Part shown: piece after piece, positions 8,432-17,650 of the stretch
Layout of the letters: each line of letters begins with the position of its first letter
How positions within the stretch are numbered: position 1 is the stretch's first letter
NCBI GenBank assembly: GCA_045546695.1
Contig: JAZQDE010000049.1
Coordinates: forward strand, 1 to 64,000
DNA length: 64,000 nucleotides
Source: SIG424 sp045546695
GTDB lineage: Bacteria > Bacillota > Clostridia > UBA1212 > UBA1255
Reading direction: 5' to 3'
Notes under the pieces: model-generated
What the model was told of the DNA's origin: nothing
The model's input: only the letters and a program-made list of their open reading frames with translations
Databases searched by the model: none
Position numbers and translations under genes: made by a program

Positions 8432-8989
8432 TCAGAAAATAACAGTGAGGAACTTAGCGTCTTTGCCGTCAAGTGCCGTCTGTGCATGCGGTACGGTCGG
8501 GTCAAAATAGAAGCAGTCGCCCTCGTTTAACAAGTAATCTTTGCCACCGAATATGACTCGCACTCGTCCTTCGACGACGTAGTTAAATTCCTGACCGGGA
8601 TGCGTAACGAGATGCGGAATATTATGCTCTGTATCTTTGCCCACGGTAACGATCATAGGCTCAATTTTTCTTCCGATAAATTTATATGCGATACTTTCAA
8701 AATCGTAGCCTTCGTATCTGTCTACTGCGATGCCCTCGCCTTTTCTGACAAGCGAGCAATTTGCCAGTCTTGGTGAAACGCCTGTAAGTAATTCTGTCAG
8801 ATCGACACCGAGTTGCGATGCCACTTCATACAGCACACTGACCGGAAAATCTTTTTCTGCAGCTTCGTATGCTTTATATAATTCAACATCGAGATTAAGC
8901 TTCAAAGCCATCTCTTCTACTGTCAGGTCAGATATTTCTCTTAATTCCTGTACTCTTGATGCTATTTCTTTTATCTTAACAGTGTTCAT
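8432..8989 (-). CDS. XRE-family transcriptional regulator with cupin sensor domain
   Basis: A 185-residue two-domain regulator. Residues 8-65 form a helix-turn-helix of the XRE type (EMALKLNLDVELYKAYEAAE). Residues about 110-185 form a cupin with HPGQEFNYVVEGRVRVIF and FDPTVPHAQTA, the small-barrel ligand-sensing half. Such proteins usually control the adjacent metabolic gene in response to a small molecule, here the acyl-CoA synthetase. The ATG follows GGAGGAAG. Its promoter probably lies inside the end of lysA (9027-9054). Confidence 0.88.
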   Translation of the reverse strand: MNTVKIKEIASRVQELREISDLTVEEMALKLNLDVELYKAYEAAEKDFPVSVLYEVASQLGVDLTELLTGVSPRLANCSLVRKGEGIAVDRYEGYDFESIAYKFIGRKIEPMIVTVGKDTEHNIPHLVTHPGQEFNYVVEGRVRVIFGGKDYLLNEGDCFYFDPTVPHAQTALDGKDAKFLTVIF

Positions 8990-9016
8990 TTACTTCCTCC
9001 ACCTTTTAATATCAAT

Positions 9017-10273
9017 TTAACATTTAATTATATCACTGAAATCAAATGTTGCAAAGTAATCTTTGGGCGTCTCAGCTCTGCGGATGAGCTTTGTACTTCC
9101 GTCTTCACATTTGAGTAATTCTGCGCTTCTGAGTTTGCCGTTGTAGTTGTAACCCATCGCATATCCGTGTGCGCCTGCGTCCATAATCGCAATAATGTCG
9201 CCTTTTTCAATCTTAGGAAGCTGCCTGTCGATTGCAAACTTATCATTATTTTCACAAAGGCCGCCTGTCACATCATATGTGTGGTCGCAAGGCATGTCCT
9301 CTTTGCCAACAACAATAATATGATGGTAAGCACCATAAATTGCCGGTCTCATAAGGTTTGCTGCACACGCATCGACGCCGATATAATCCTTGTACGTAAT
9401 CTTCTCATGCAGAACTTTTGTAACGAGCACGCCGTGAGGGCCTGTAATATATCTGCCAAGTTCTGTCTTGAGTGTTACGCTTCCAAGTGCAGACGGTGCT
9501 ATAACTTCATCGTATGCTTTTTTAACTTCTGCTCCGATGTACTCAATATCCGGGTTGTTATCTTCCGGTCTGTACGGAATACCGATGCCACCGGACAGGT
9601 TAATATATTTTATATCAGCACCTGTTGCTTTATTAAGCTCTACAGCCGTCTCAAAAAGCACTCTGGCAAGTTTTGGATAATAATCATTATTTGTCATATT
9701 GCTCGCCAGAAAAGCGTGAATACCGAATCTCTTTGCGCCCATTTTCATAAGCTTCTTAAGACCTTCTATTGACTGTTCATGTGTAAAACCGTATTTTGCG
9801 TCAGCAGGTCTGCCCATGATAGCATTGTCAATTTTGAAATCTCCACCAGGATTGTATCTGATGAAAATCGTCTCTGGGATACCGCCATTTTCTGCCAGAA
9901 AATCTATATGTGAAAAGTCATCAAGGTTGATTATTGCATTGAGGTCGCTCGCATATTGAAAGTCTTCTGCCGGTGTAACGTTGGAAGAAAACATAATGTC
10001 GTCACCCTTACAGCCAAGGCTCTGGGCGAGCATCAATTCTGTGTACGAAGAGCAGTCCACACCGCAACCTTCTTCAATCATCATTTTAATCAGGAACGGA
10101 TTTGGGCAAGCTTTTACAGCAAAATATTCTTTGTATCCTTCGTTCCATGAAAAGGCCTTCTGCAGCCTGCGTATACCCTCTCTTATGCCTTTTTCATCAT
10201 AAAGGTGAAAAGGTGTGGGATATTTTTCACATACTTCATCTATATATTTTTTGTCAAAAAACAGCTTTTTCAT
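9017..10273 (-). CDS. lysA: Diaminopimelate decarboxylase
   Basis: PLP-dependent, last step of lysine synthesis (meso-diaminopimelate to lysine). The alanine-racemase-type barrel carries the PLP lysine in YFAVKACPNP (about K54); GGIGIPY binds PLP phosphate; the C-terminal half has ELGRYITGPHG and the substrate-binding GGLCENNDKFA, the counterpart of the CESGD motif. Length 418 is normal. It is the last gene of the metA-to-lysA run and overlaps ysxC by four bases (ATGA). An ornithine/arginine decarboxylase of the same fold is less likely because of the CExxD motif. Confidence 0.9.
   Translation of the reverse strand: MKKLFFDKKYIDEVCEKYPTPFHLYDEKGIREGIRRLQKAFSWNEGYKEYFAVKACPNPFLIKMMIEEGCGVDCSSYTELMLAQSLGCKGDDIMFSSNVTPAEDFQYASDLNAIINLDDFSHIDFLAENGGIPETIFIRYNPGGDFKIDNAIMGRPADAKYGFTHEQSIEGLKKLMKMGAKRFGIHAFLASNMTNNDYYPKLARVLFETAVELNKATGADIKYINLSGGIGIPYRPEDNNPDIEYIGAEVKKAYDEVIAPSALGSVTLKTELGRYITGPHGVLVTKVLHEKITYKDYIGVDACAANLMRPAIYGAYHHIIVVGKEDMPCDHTYDVTGGLCENNDKFAIDRQLPKIEKGDIIAIMDAGAHGYAMGYNYNGKLRSAELLKCEDGSTKLIRRAETPKDYFATFDFSDIIKC
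9027..9054 (-). promoter_or_regulatory. Probable promoter of the XRE-cupin/acyl-CoA synthetase pair
   Basis: Minus strand TTGCAA (9054-9049), a 16-nt spacer, TATAAT (9032-9027), lying within the last codons of lysA. The same TTGCAA-16-TATAAT form occurs before hydC. Confidence 0.55.
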
Positions 10274-10869
10274 TCTTCTTCCTCCTCAGTTATTACGTTA
10301 TCGATTGCCTTCCATAATTCGGGAATACCTGTTTTCTTTTCTGCTGAAACAGGATATACCGGCATATCGTCAGGCATATCAAGTGTTTTTTTAATAAGCT
10401 TTATATTCTCTTTAACCTGCATCTTGCTCAGCTTGTCCGTCTTTGTTGCCACAACAATGTATTCAAGGCCGGATGCCAGTATCCAGTTGTACATTTTAAC
10501 GTCGTCTGCGCTCGGTTTGTGTCTGATATCGACGAGCATAATCATAAGATACAGCCTGTCTCTGACGTTGAGATACTGTTCGATTACCTTTCCCCACAAG
10601 TCGAGTTCGCTTTTTGCTCTCATCGCAAAGCCATATCCCGGCAAATCAACAAAGTGAATCTCGTTGTTGATATTATAGAAGTTTATCATTCTCGTCATAC
10701 CCTGTCTTGAGCCGCTGTATGCCAGGTCTTTCCTGTTTACAAGTGCATTTATGAGTGATGATTTACCGACATTTGACCTTCCGGCAAACGCAATCTCAAG
10801 CAAATCACCTTCCGGATATTGTTTCGGTGAAACAGCAGATATAACGAATTTAGAATTTTTTACTACCAT
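10270..10869 (-). CDS. ysxC: Ribosome biogenesis GTP-binding protein YsxC/EngB
   Basis: Essential GTPase of 50S assembly, 199 residues. G1 is GRSNVGKSSLINAL (about residue 31), G2 lies in the SGSRQGMTR region, G3 VDLPGYGFA, and G4 is TKTDK; YPVSAEKKTG provides G5. The start at 10869 is an ATG a few residues before the family's usual beginning. It overlaps lysA by ATGA. Grouping with rnhB and rbgA makes a small ribosome/RNA maturation cluster inside an amino-acid operon. Confidence 0.95.
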   Translation of the reverse strand: MVVKNSKFVISAVSPKQYPEGDLLEIAFAGRSNVGKSSLINALVNRKDLAYSGSRQGMTRMINFYNINNEIHFVDLPGYGFAMRAKSELDLWGKVIEQYLNVRDRLYLMIMLVDIRHKPSADDVKMYNWILASGLEYIVVATKTDKLSKMQVKENIKLIKKTLDMPDDMPVYPVSAEKKTGIPELWKAIDNVITEEEEE

Positions 10870-10892
10870 ATTTTTCCTGCTTTTCTATATTA

Positions 10893-11552
10893 TTACATTT
10901 CAAAGTTTTTAAGAAACGACCTTCTGTGTATATCGCTGTAGCCAAGGCTTCTTATAGCGTCGTAATGTTTTTTCGTTCCGTAACCTTTATGTCCGGCAAA
11001 TCCATATCCCGGATATTTGCTGTCATATTCTACCATCATCCTGTCCCTGGTAACTTTTGCGATTATTGATGCCGCCGCAATTGATACGCTAAGTGCGTCG
11101 CCGTGTGTTATAGAGACAGTCTTGCATGGCATTTTATCAAGCTTTACGTGGTCTATAAATATAACGTCCCAACTTGATAAGCCTGCTCCGTTTTGCTTTT
11201 CTGCAAGCATTTTCATGGCATTTTCACATGCAAGATGCATTGCCATATGAGTTGCTTTGAGTATGTTGACTTCGTCGATTGTAGTGTTGTCGATGATTCC
11301 GACTCCCCAAGCAAGGCAATTATTAATGATATCATCATAAAGCGCTTCGCGTTTTGCTTCGCTGAGCTTCTTTGAGTCATCTGCCATCGGAAACTTGCAG
11401 TCCGCGCTGAAAAAGACACAGCCTGCTACAACAGGGCCTGCCAGCGGTCCTCTGCCGGCCTCATCTATTCCGCCGATTATTTTCGCACCGCATGCAGCAT
11501 ATTCGCGCTCAAATTTACACATTTCTATGTATTTTTCTTCACTCATTGCCAT
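10893..11552 (-). CDS. rnhB: Ribonuclease HII
   Basis: Cuts the RNA strand of RNA-DNA hybrids and removes single ribonucleotides from DNA. The GGIDEAGRGPLAGPVVAG signature (first catalytic Asp-Glu) is present, followed by DSKKLSEAKRE, VIFIDH (third acid) and ASIIAKVTRD with the fourth. About 219 residues is typical. A longer frame starts with GTG (11561), but AGGTG sits six bases before the ATG at 11552, which I chose. It overlaps the end of rbgA, and rbgA-rnhB is a widespread Firmicutes pair. Confidence 0.95.
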   Translation of the reverse strand: MAMSEEKYIEMCKFEREYAACGAKIIGGIDEAGRGPLAGPVVAGCVFFSADCKFPMADDSKKLSEAKREALYDDIINNCLAWGVGIIDNTTIDEVNILKATHMAMHLACENAMKMLAEKQNGAGLSSWDVIFIDHVKLDKMPCKTVSITHGDALSVSIAAASIIAKVTRDRMMVEYDSKYPGYGFAGHKGYGTKKHYDAIRSLGYSDIHRRSFLKNFEM

Positions 11553-12465
11553 CTTTATCACCTAAACAATCGCTATGATCAAGCGAAATTCTGCCAAATT
11601 TTGCCTTCCTGTAATCATCAAGTAAATACATTGAAGCTCTGTACAAATCAACTTCGCCTTTTTTCACGAGGCAGCCTCTTTTTCTTCCAAAAGCTTCCAG
11701 CATCTCAAGACCTTCTTCAAATGATGGAAAATCGCCTTCGGCGCTGCTCTCTATTGAATATTTTTCTTTAAGAACGCCCGGGTAATATCTGCTCATGTAT
11801 CTTATGAGATATATTGCTATTTCCTGGACATCAAGAACGTCATTCTTAATCGCACCTGTTGCTGCAAGTTTATATCCCACAATCTGGTCATCAAACTTAG
11901 GCCACAAAAGTCCGGGTGTGTCGAGCAGGTAAATATTGTCAGACATTTTAAGCCACTGCTTGTTCCTTGTAACACCCGGCTTATCGCCTGTCACGGCGAC
12001 ATTCTGTCCTGCGACTTTATTTATGAATGATGACTTGCCTACGTTCGGGATGCCTACAATCATAGCCTTAATAATCGGTGCTTTGCGCCCCTTTTCAAGA
12101 TATCTTGCAGTCTTTTCTGCCATAATCTCATTTATAGCCTTAATAACGTCTTTGCTGCCACCACCTGTTTTGCAGTCGGTGAAAAATATACGTTTGCCCT
12201 GAGATGCATAATAATTTGCCCAGAAGCTATTCTGAACAGGATCTGCAAGGTCTTTTTTATTGCCGATAATTACACGTGGCTTGTTCTGAATCAGCTTGTC
12301 AATTTCAGGATTACGGCTTGAAAAAGGAATTCTGCTGTCAACCAGCTCAACAACAACGTCGACAAGCTTAAGATTCTCCGACAGAAGTCGTCTTGCCTTT
12401 GCCATATGACCGGGAAACCATTGTATATTTGAGTTTTCTCTTAATTCATCATTGAAGTGGCTCAT
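11539..12465 (-). CDS. rbgA: Ribosome biogenesis GTPase RbgA (YlqF)
   Basis: Circularly permuted GTPase needed for late 50S subunit assembly. The motifs appear in the permuted order: WFPGHMAKARR at the N-terminus, then G4 GNKKDLAD, G1 GIPNVGKSSFIN, G2 PGVTRNKQW and G3 DTPGLLWP. The C-terminal RNA-binding ANTAR-like region follows. Length 308 is normal. The start overlaps the end of the leucine-rich-repeat gene by 17 bases, and the end overlaps rnhB. Confidence 0.95.
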   Translation of the reverse strand: MSHFNDELRENSNIQWFPGHMAKARRLLSENLKLVDVVVELVDSRIPFSSRNPEIDKLIQNKPRVIIGNKKDLADPVQNSFWANYYASQGKRIFFTDCKTGGGSKDVIKAINEIMAEKTARYLEKGRKAPIIKAMIVGIPNVGKSSFINKVAGQNVAVTGDKPGVTRNKQWLKMSDNIYLLDTPGLLWPKFDDQIVGYKLAATGAIKNDVLDVQEIAIYLIRYMSRYYPGVLKEKYSIESSAEGDFPSFEEGLEMLEAFGRKRGCLVKKGEVDLYRASMYLLDDYRKAKFGRISLDHSDCLGDKDGNE

Positions 12466-13549
12466 TTTCTACCTCATTATCTTCCTTGTTTTCAAAGTCA
12501 TTAATTGGTGTATAGTCATTTATCGGATTACCCGCCCATACAATATTTTCCAGTGAATGCATATTCAGGATAACGTTAAAATCAGAAATCAGATTATAGG
12601 AAACATTCAGTTCCCGTATAGACATGTCCCCGTTAAGGCAAGATATGTCAGTAATGATATTGTGGTTAACGTCAACGTATCCCAGAATAAGCATGAAACA
12701 AATAGGCGAAATATCGTCAATATAGTTATGACCGATTTCCAGATAAGTAAGAGCTGCCAGAGATGATATGTTTCTGATATTTTTGATGCCACAATCATTT
12801 GCGATTATGCTCCTGAGATATGGAAGTCTGTATAGTGGCTCTAATGTATCAATTGTACATTCAACACCTTCATCATTAACATATCTGTTTGAAGAAATAT
12901 CCAGCTCTATCAGTGAAACGCAGTTACGTAATGATGATATATCTGATATTCTGTTGTTCGTAAGGTCTAACTTCTTTAAGACAGCCAGTGACGACAGTGC
13001 TGAAATATCAGTTATCATATTTTCACGAAGATCAAGTACTTCAAGATTAACGAGTGATTTGAGTGGTGAAATATCCAGTCCGTTTCTGTTGGATGAGTAC
13101 AGAACGTTATAATTTTTACCCATATTAAGTTCTTTAAGCGACTTAAGGTTTGATATAGGCGTCAAATCGTTTATTCTGTTGCCATACAAGTCAAGTTTTT
13201 CGAGCGATGAGAAATATTTCAACTCATCTACGTACATAATTCCACACACACGTGCCGTGAGTTCTTTTATTTGCTGTACGTCCGATATAAGAATATCGCC
13301 GATATTCTTACCCAGCGCCTTGCGTATAACCGTCTCAAAATTAGGGTCTCTGAACGATATTGCCTGGTCTCCTACCGGCGTTGGAGAAGCTTTATTTGGA
13401 TCCTGTGTCACAGATGGAGTAACAACAGCATCAATCGTAGGTCTGATGCTGCTGATTGCCTCTGTATCAGGAGATTGCTTGCAAGCAATACCGGAAACAA
13501 AACATAAAACAACCAATATTAAAATTATATATTTTTTAATTAACTTCAT
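12449..13549 (-). CDS. Leucine-rich-repeat lipoprotein
   Basis: Secreted, lipid-anchored protein of about 366 residues. The signal peptide MKLIKKYIILILVVLCFVSG is followed by the lipobox cysteine (IAC). After a Ser/Thr/Pro-rich stretch come about eight leucine-rich repeats of roughly 22 residues (for example LEVLDLRENMITDISALSSL), the internalin-like class. A longer frame begins 25 codons upstream, but the ATG at 13549 directly precedes the signal peptide and has AAAGGG before it. It sits between a propeller-like protein and rbgA with overlap, in the same operon. LRR proteins of this class bind proteins or surfaces; the partner is unknown. Confidence 0.85.
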   Translation of the reverse strand: MKLIKKYIILILVVLCFVSGIACKQSPDTEAISSIRPTIDAVVTPSVTQDPNKASPTPVGDQAISFRDPNFETVIRKALGKNIGDILISDVQQIKELTARVCGIMYVDELKYFSSLEKLDLYGNRINDLTPISNLKSLKELNMGKNYNVLYSSNRNGLDISPLKSLVNLEVLDLRENMITDISALSSLAVLKKLDLTNNRISDISSLRNCVSLIELDISSNRYVNDEGVECTIDTLEPLYRLPYLRSIIANDCGIKNIRNISSLAALTYLEIGHNYIDDISPICFMLILGYVDVNHNIITDISCLNGDMSIRELNVSYNLISDFNVILNMHSLENIVWAGNPINDYTPINDFENKEDNEVENEPLQ

Positions 13550-13562
13550 TTCTAACCCTTTT

Positions 13563-15110
13563 TTATCCTGCAATATCAACCGAATCGATGCCTGTGTACT
13601 TACCGATTGCCTTACTTTCTCCATTATGCCATACGTAAACAGTATTATTTGATGAATATATAATGTGCTCTATATTTGAATCAAAAAAGACTTCATTTGC
13701 TATATTCTGGCAGATTCTTGTAGTTCTGTTTTCAATTACAAGGTCTAAAGAAAGCTTGTTTTCTGCGTATTTGCGGCAAAGCAGATATTCATCATCTGCA
13801 AGGCCATAGAGCCTTATTTCGTTTGACATATCAATTTTTTCTATATCACCTTTTTTAAACAATATATAGGCATCCTGTGAGCCATCGTTTTTCTGGTATC
13901 CCATAATCTTTTTATTGTAATAACTGTATAAAAATCCCGTATTATCGGATATCTTTGATATTTTCAGGGATACGTCAAGAACTTTGTATCTGTTCAGCGT
14001 TGCATCTTCGTTGCGGAAATACAAAAGACCTAATGACTCCTGGTATAAAAACGTTGCGTTTTTATCACACGTTATTTGCTTTTGCGGCTTATTTCCACCG
14101 GCAGACATATAAATTGTGGAAGAATATTCTGACTTGACCGTGTACAGTATCATGTCATCATTCTGCGAGTAATATATAACGTTTGAAATTTCCTGCGCAA
14201 CCTGTTTTATTTTACCATCTTTAAAATACATTAACGATGCGGTTGTTCCTTGTTCATTTGTAACAATATCTGTCAGTAAATACTTGAATGGAACAGATTG
14301 GTTACATGGTATCTTCTCCGCTATTGGTTCGGTAATATATGACGCTGATGAATTCTTTACGAGCTGAGCACCTTGTTTTTTTGTAACTATTTTTCCTTTT
14401 ATATTTGCAAATACAAGTTCGCCATCTTTTTTATAACAGATATACTCCCCGTCTGAGTCAATATAAAACGATTTACCCGGATCTATATTTTCAGCAACTT
14501 TTGTAACTTTAGCGTTTTTATCAGCATAAAGAAGGTCCATCTTACCTGTATCTTCCTTTGAATTATCTGCAAAAAGAACTCCATTTTCACCGATGCAATA
14601 CAGGTTGTCTATCAATATGTTAGATACAGTATTTTCACTTATTTTGATATATTTATTGCCCTTATATAAGTAAAGATATGCGTCGTTATTCAGATCCACT
14701 GTGAAAATAACTGATTTGTCTTCAAACAGGTTGAAAAATGCACAGTTGTCTACAAGCATTCTTCTGCTGTTTGTTGTAATATCGTATTCAAAGAGTTGGC
14801 TTTCTCTGAGGTAGTATACGAGTGCGTTTGACGTATCGTGTACAGCCTGACCTACTGAGTCATCGACCGGTGTAACTTCATATTCTTCGTTAATAATATA
14901 CAAATCAGAATTGCTGTCTGTGAAAATAAACGGAAACATCTGTACCCGGCTGACGCCCATATCGTCGTCCTGAGTCATATCCGTTACATTGCCCGGCATT
15001 AGTTCGAGTAGCGATATAACAACAAATACAACAAATACAACACAGAATGCAATTATTGCATTGCGTTTTTTATCTCGTGTTATATACGTTTTGATTTTTT
15101 TCTCAGCCAT
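13563..15110 (-). CDS. Membrane-anchored propeller-like extracellular protein (unknown function)
   Basis: A 515-residue protein with a short basic cytoplasmic N-terminus (KKIKTYITRDKKRN), one transmembrane segment at about residues 17-37, and a long external part. That part is built of short strands with repeating aromatic/aspartate turns such as DGEYICYKKDGELVFANIKG and CIGENGVLFADNS, resembling the YWTD/TolB or DUF5050 propellers. I do not recognise an enzyme motif. The start overlaps the metA stop by eight bases and the stop lies 13 bases before the LRR lipoprotein, so the two extracellular proteins are probably made together and may interact. Confidence 0.6.
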   Translation of the reverse strand: MAEKKIKTYITRDKKRNAIIAFCVVFVVFVVISLLELMPGNVTDMTQDDDMGVSRVQMFPFIFTDSNSDLYIINEEYEVTPVDDSVGQAVHDTSNALVYYLRESQLFEYDITTNSRRMLVDNCAFFNLFEDKSVIFTVDLNNDAYLYLYKGNKYIKISENTVSNILIDNLYCIGENGVLFADNSKEDTGKMDLLYADKNAKVTKVAENIDPGKSFYIDSDGEYICYKKDGELVFANIKGKIVTKKQGAQLVKNSSASYITEPIAEKIPCNQSVPFKYLLTDIVTNEQGTTASLMYFKDGKIKQVAQEISNVIYYSQNDDMILYTVKSEYSSTIYMSAGGNKPQKQITCDKNATFLYQESLGLLYFRNEDATLNRYKVLDVSLKISKISDNTGFLYSYYNKKIMGYQKNDGSQDAYILFKKGDIEKIDMSNEIRLYGLADDEYLLCRKYAENKLSLDLVIENRTTRICQNIANEVFFDSNIEHIIYSSNNTVYVWHNGESKAIGKYTGIDSVDIAG

Positions 15111-16062
15111 TTGTTATCATACCCTTCTGAACAGGAGCAAATTTATCATCAATATCTGATAAATCATAAGGTGTAGCCTGATATACGTAGTAATTGAGCC
15201 AGTTGGCATATAATAGATACGCGTGGCTCTTCCACTGAAATGTCGGAATGTTTTCCGGATTATCTTCAGGGAAATAATTCTGCGGAATCGCTGTATCAAG
15301 ACCTCTTTCGTGGTCGCGGAAGTATTCATTTTTCAAGGTATCTCTGTCATACTCCAGATGTCCGGTCATAAATATCTGTCTTCTGTCATGCGATGCACAA
15401 ATACAAAGACCGGCTTCTTCTGACGTTGCCAATATATCCAACTGCGGAATTTTCTTTACTTCTTCTGTTGATGTTGTTGTATATCTTGAATGTGGCACGT
15501 AGAAGCAATCATCAAAGCCTCTTAAAAGTCTCACAAATTCATTTTCAGATTTATGTTCAAAAATACCAAACATCTTTTGAGGCAGCGGATGTTTTTGAAC
15601 ACCATAATGATAATACATACCTGCCTGCGCGCCCCAGCAAAGGTGAAGTGTTGTTGTAACGTTAGTCTTTGACCATTCCATTACGTCGCATAATTCTGAC
15701 CAATATTCAACTTTTTCAAATTCAAGAAGCTCTACAGGTGCCCCGGTTATTATCAGACCATCGTATTTCATGTTTTTAATATCATTAAAATTAACATAAA
15801 ATGTATTAAGATGACTTGCCGACGTGTTTTTAGACACGTGCGTTTTTGGATGAATCAAGGTAACTTCTACCTGTAGTGGTGAATTACTAAGAAGCCTCAG
15901 AAGCTGAGTCTCTGTCTCAATCTTTTTAGGCATAAGGTTCATAATCGCTATTTTGAGCGGTCTGATATCCTGATGATATGCCATATTCTCATCCATCGTA
16001 AAAACATGCTCTTGTAAAAGCGTTTCTTTTGCAGGTAAATCATTTGGAATTTTAATTGGCAT
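15103..16062 (-). CDS. metA: Homoserine O-acetyltransferase (MetA family)
   Basis: First dedicated step of methionine synthesis, acylating homoserine. The fold is the class-I glutamine-amidotransferase-like type: LHLCWGAQAG carries the catalytic cysteine and TGHLEYDRDTL the His/Glu. Residue 111 (from the chosen start) is glutamate, in ITGAPVELLEF. In MetA enzymes Glu111 goes with acetyl-CoA and Gly111 with succinyl-CoA, so acetyl transfer is predicted. A frame three codons longer exists, but the ATG at 16062 has AAAGGA at good spacing and gives MPIKIPNDLPA, the family's standard N-terminus. It heads the operon running to lysA. Confidence 0.93.
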   Translation of the reverse strand: MPIKIPNDLPAKETLLQEHVFTMDENMAYHQDIRPLKIAIMNLMPKKIETETQLLRLLSNSPLQVEVTLIHPKTHVSKNTSASHLNTFYVNFNDIKNMKYDGLIITGAPVELLEFEKVEYWSELCDVMEWSKTNVTTTLHLCWGAQAGMYYHYGVQKHPLPQKMFGIFEHKSENEFVRLLRGFDDCFYVPHSRYTTTSTEEVKKIPQLDILATSEEAGLCICASHDRRQIFMTGHLEYDRDTLKNEYFRDHERGLDTAIPQNYFPEDNPENIPTFQWKSHAYLLYANWLNYYVYQATPYDLSDIDDKFAPVQKGMITNG

Positions 16063-16095
16063 ATGCACCATCCTTTCAAATAGTATTATCTTTTT

Positions 16096-16124
16096 ATTTT
16101 ACTATAGAAAAGGCAAAAAGTCTA
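16096..16124 (-). promoter_or_regulatory. Probable metA operon promoter
   Basis: Minus strand TAGACT (16124-16119), a 17-nt spacer, TAAAAT (16101-16096). The leader is too short for a SAM riboswitch or T-box. Confidence 0.5.
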
Positions 16125-16148
16125 TTCTTTATTAAATAAAAATGAATG

Positions 16149-16178
16149 AAAAAAAGCTCTGCCTATGGCAGAGCTTTT
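16149..16178 (-). terminator. Terminator of the sugar-transport locus
   Basis: Stem AAAAGCTCTGCC / GGCAGAGCTTTT with a three-base loop (16152-16178), followed by a minus-strand T run. It closes the solute-binding-protein gene at 16202. The near-perfect A/T flanks mean it might also work on the other strand, but no plus-strand gene ends here. Confidence 0.9.
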
Positions 16179-16201
16179 AATACTGTAATTATCAATTAAT
16201 C

Positions 16202-17548
16202 TCAATAATCAACCAATGTAGACCAGAGGTCATTACATGTTGTCTGGAGTTCTGTAAAGGCATTTTCAAGTGATACACTACCTGCCATTACTTTTGGAAT
16301 AATCTTAGCCATTTCTGTGTTGATCTTAGTAGCGATTTCGTAAGGCATACGACATACTACCTGACCTACGATACTTGCTGTCTGTGCTTCAAATACGAAA
16401 GCATCCCAGTTCTTATTTACCCAGTCTGCTTCGTCAGGATATCTCCAAGAAGAGTCTTCTTTGAGGCTACCTACTACAGGAACTGATGCACCGGGCTGTC
16501 CGTTATAAGCTCTCTGACCTTCCTCTGTGTAGAAGAAAAGTGCGAAAGCAGCTGCTGTATCCTGATTTCTTGTTCTGTTATAAACGCCGAAACCTGAAGA
16601 ACCGCAACCAAATCCTCTGTTCTGACCATTTTCACCAAAGCCGGGGAATGCAACGATATCCCAGTCAACGCCTGCAGCGTCATAGTCTTTACCAGCGCTG
16701 AGAACCTGAGGATGTACGCAATACTTGAATACAGGAGTACCTTGAGTCTTGGTGCTCGTACCTGGATTGATGTAACCTGCTAAAGCAGCATCAATACATT
16801 CCTGCATAGCCTGGAGTGTACGACCATCTTCATCAATAAATGTAATCTTCTTCTCTTCTGTGTCGCACCATGTGCCACCAACAGCTGATTCAAAGAATGT
16901 TACATATACAGGTGAATATGTAAGGTCAATGTTTGCACCATAGAATTTCTCGTTTGTCTCTGATGTAGCTTCTGTAACAGTCTTGGAAATCTCAAGAAGG
17001 TCACTCCAAGCCCAGTCATTCTTAACCATTGTAGCAAGGTTGTACTCTTTCAATTTGTCTACGTTGTATGTAAAGCAAATTGCGTTGTAGTCTCTTGATA
17101 CATAGTACAGACGACCATCAATCTTACCTAACTCATAAATACCCATGTAAACGTCTGACAAGTCAAGGTCAAGAGCTGCAACATAGCCCTCAAGTGGCAT
17201 GAGACCATTACATGTAACAGCATACTCGTAAATCTGTGTCTCAGCGAAGTAGAAAACGTCACCGATTGTACCACCGTTTACACGTGTAGCTGATGAGTCA
17301 GATGAATCGAGCTTAACAGATGCATTTGGATATGCACTCTCAAATGCTTTGATAAAAGAAGTAGCTGCTCTCTTAGCAAAAGCATTTGACACATTGAATG
17401 TCCAAGTGATCTCACCGGATACGTTTACATCGTAATCAGCGTTAACGTTAGTAACGTTTACGATAGGTGCCTGATTACATGCAACCATTCCGAATAAAGT
17501 GAGAGTTACAATGAACAAGACAATTGCTCTTTTTACAATCTTTTTCAT
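16202..17548 (-). CDS. Extracellular sugar ABC solute-binding lipoprotein (A)
   Basis: A 448-residue family-1 type solute-binding protein. The signal peptide ends in a lipobox, GMVACNQ, so it is anchored outside the membrane by lipidated Cys24. The body has the binding-protein pattern: an early AFAKRAATSFIKAFESAYPN segment, YNVDKLKEYNL, WAWSDLLEISKTVTEA, and a late WDIVAFPGFGENG. Sugar is the probable ligand class, but the specific ligand is not readable. A promoter (17587-17614) and a terminator (16149-16178) frame this gene, so it can be expressed as a monocistron as well as from the upstream operon; an extra dose of binding protein is a common arrangement. Confidence 0.85.
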   Translation of the reverse strand: MKKIVKRAIVLFIVTLTLFGMVACNQAPIVNVTNVNADYDVNVSGEITWTFNVSNAFAKRAATSFIKAFESAYPNASVKLDSSDSSATRVNGGTIGDVFYFAETQIYEYAVTCNGLMPLEGYVAALDLDLSDVYMGIYELGKIDGRLYYVSRDYNAICFTYNVDKLKEYNLATMVKNDWAWSDLLEISKTVTEATSETNEKFYGANIDLTYSPVYVTFFESAVGGTWCDTEEKKITFIDEDGRTLQAMQECIDAALAGYINPGTSTKTQGTPVFKYCVHPQVLSAGKDYDAAGVDWDIVAFPGFGENGQNRGFGCGSSGFGVYNRTRNQDTAAAFALFFYTEEGQRAYNGQPGASVPVVGSLKEDSSWRYPDEADWVNKNWDAFVFEAQTASIVGQVVCRMPYEIATKINTEMAKIIPKVMAGSVSLENAFTELQTTCNDLWSTLVDY

Positions 17549-17586
17549 TAAATAAACCTCCTAAGTAGTATTCTACATTTACTATA

Positions 17587-17614
17587 ATAATATCATAGTT
17601 TCAAAAAAAGTAAA
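17587..17614 (-). promoter_or_regulatory. Internal promoter of solute-binding protein A
   Basis: Minus strand TTTACT (17614-17609), a 16-nt spacer, TATTAT (17592-17587), in the 102-base gap before the gene. Confidence 0.55.
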
Positions 17615-17650
17615 CAATAATATGATGAATATTTTATTACAATTCACCAA

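Noticed and set aside
16072..16146. SAM riboswitch or T-box before metA
   Set aside because: The leader is only about 30 bases from the predicted start of transcription; there is no aptamer or specifier structure.
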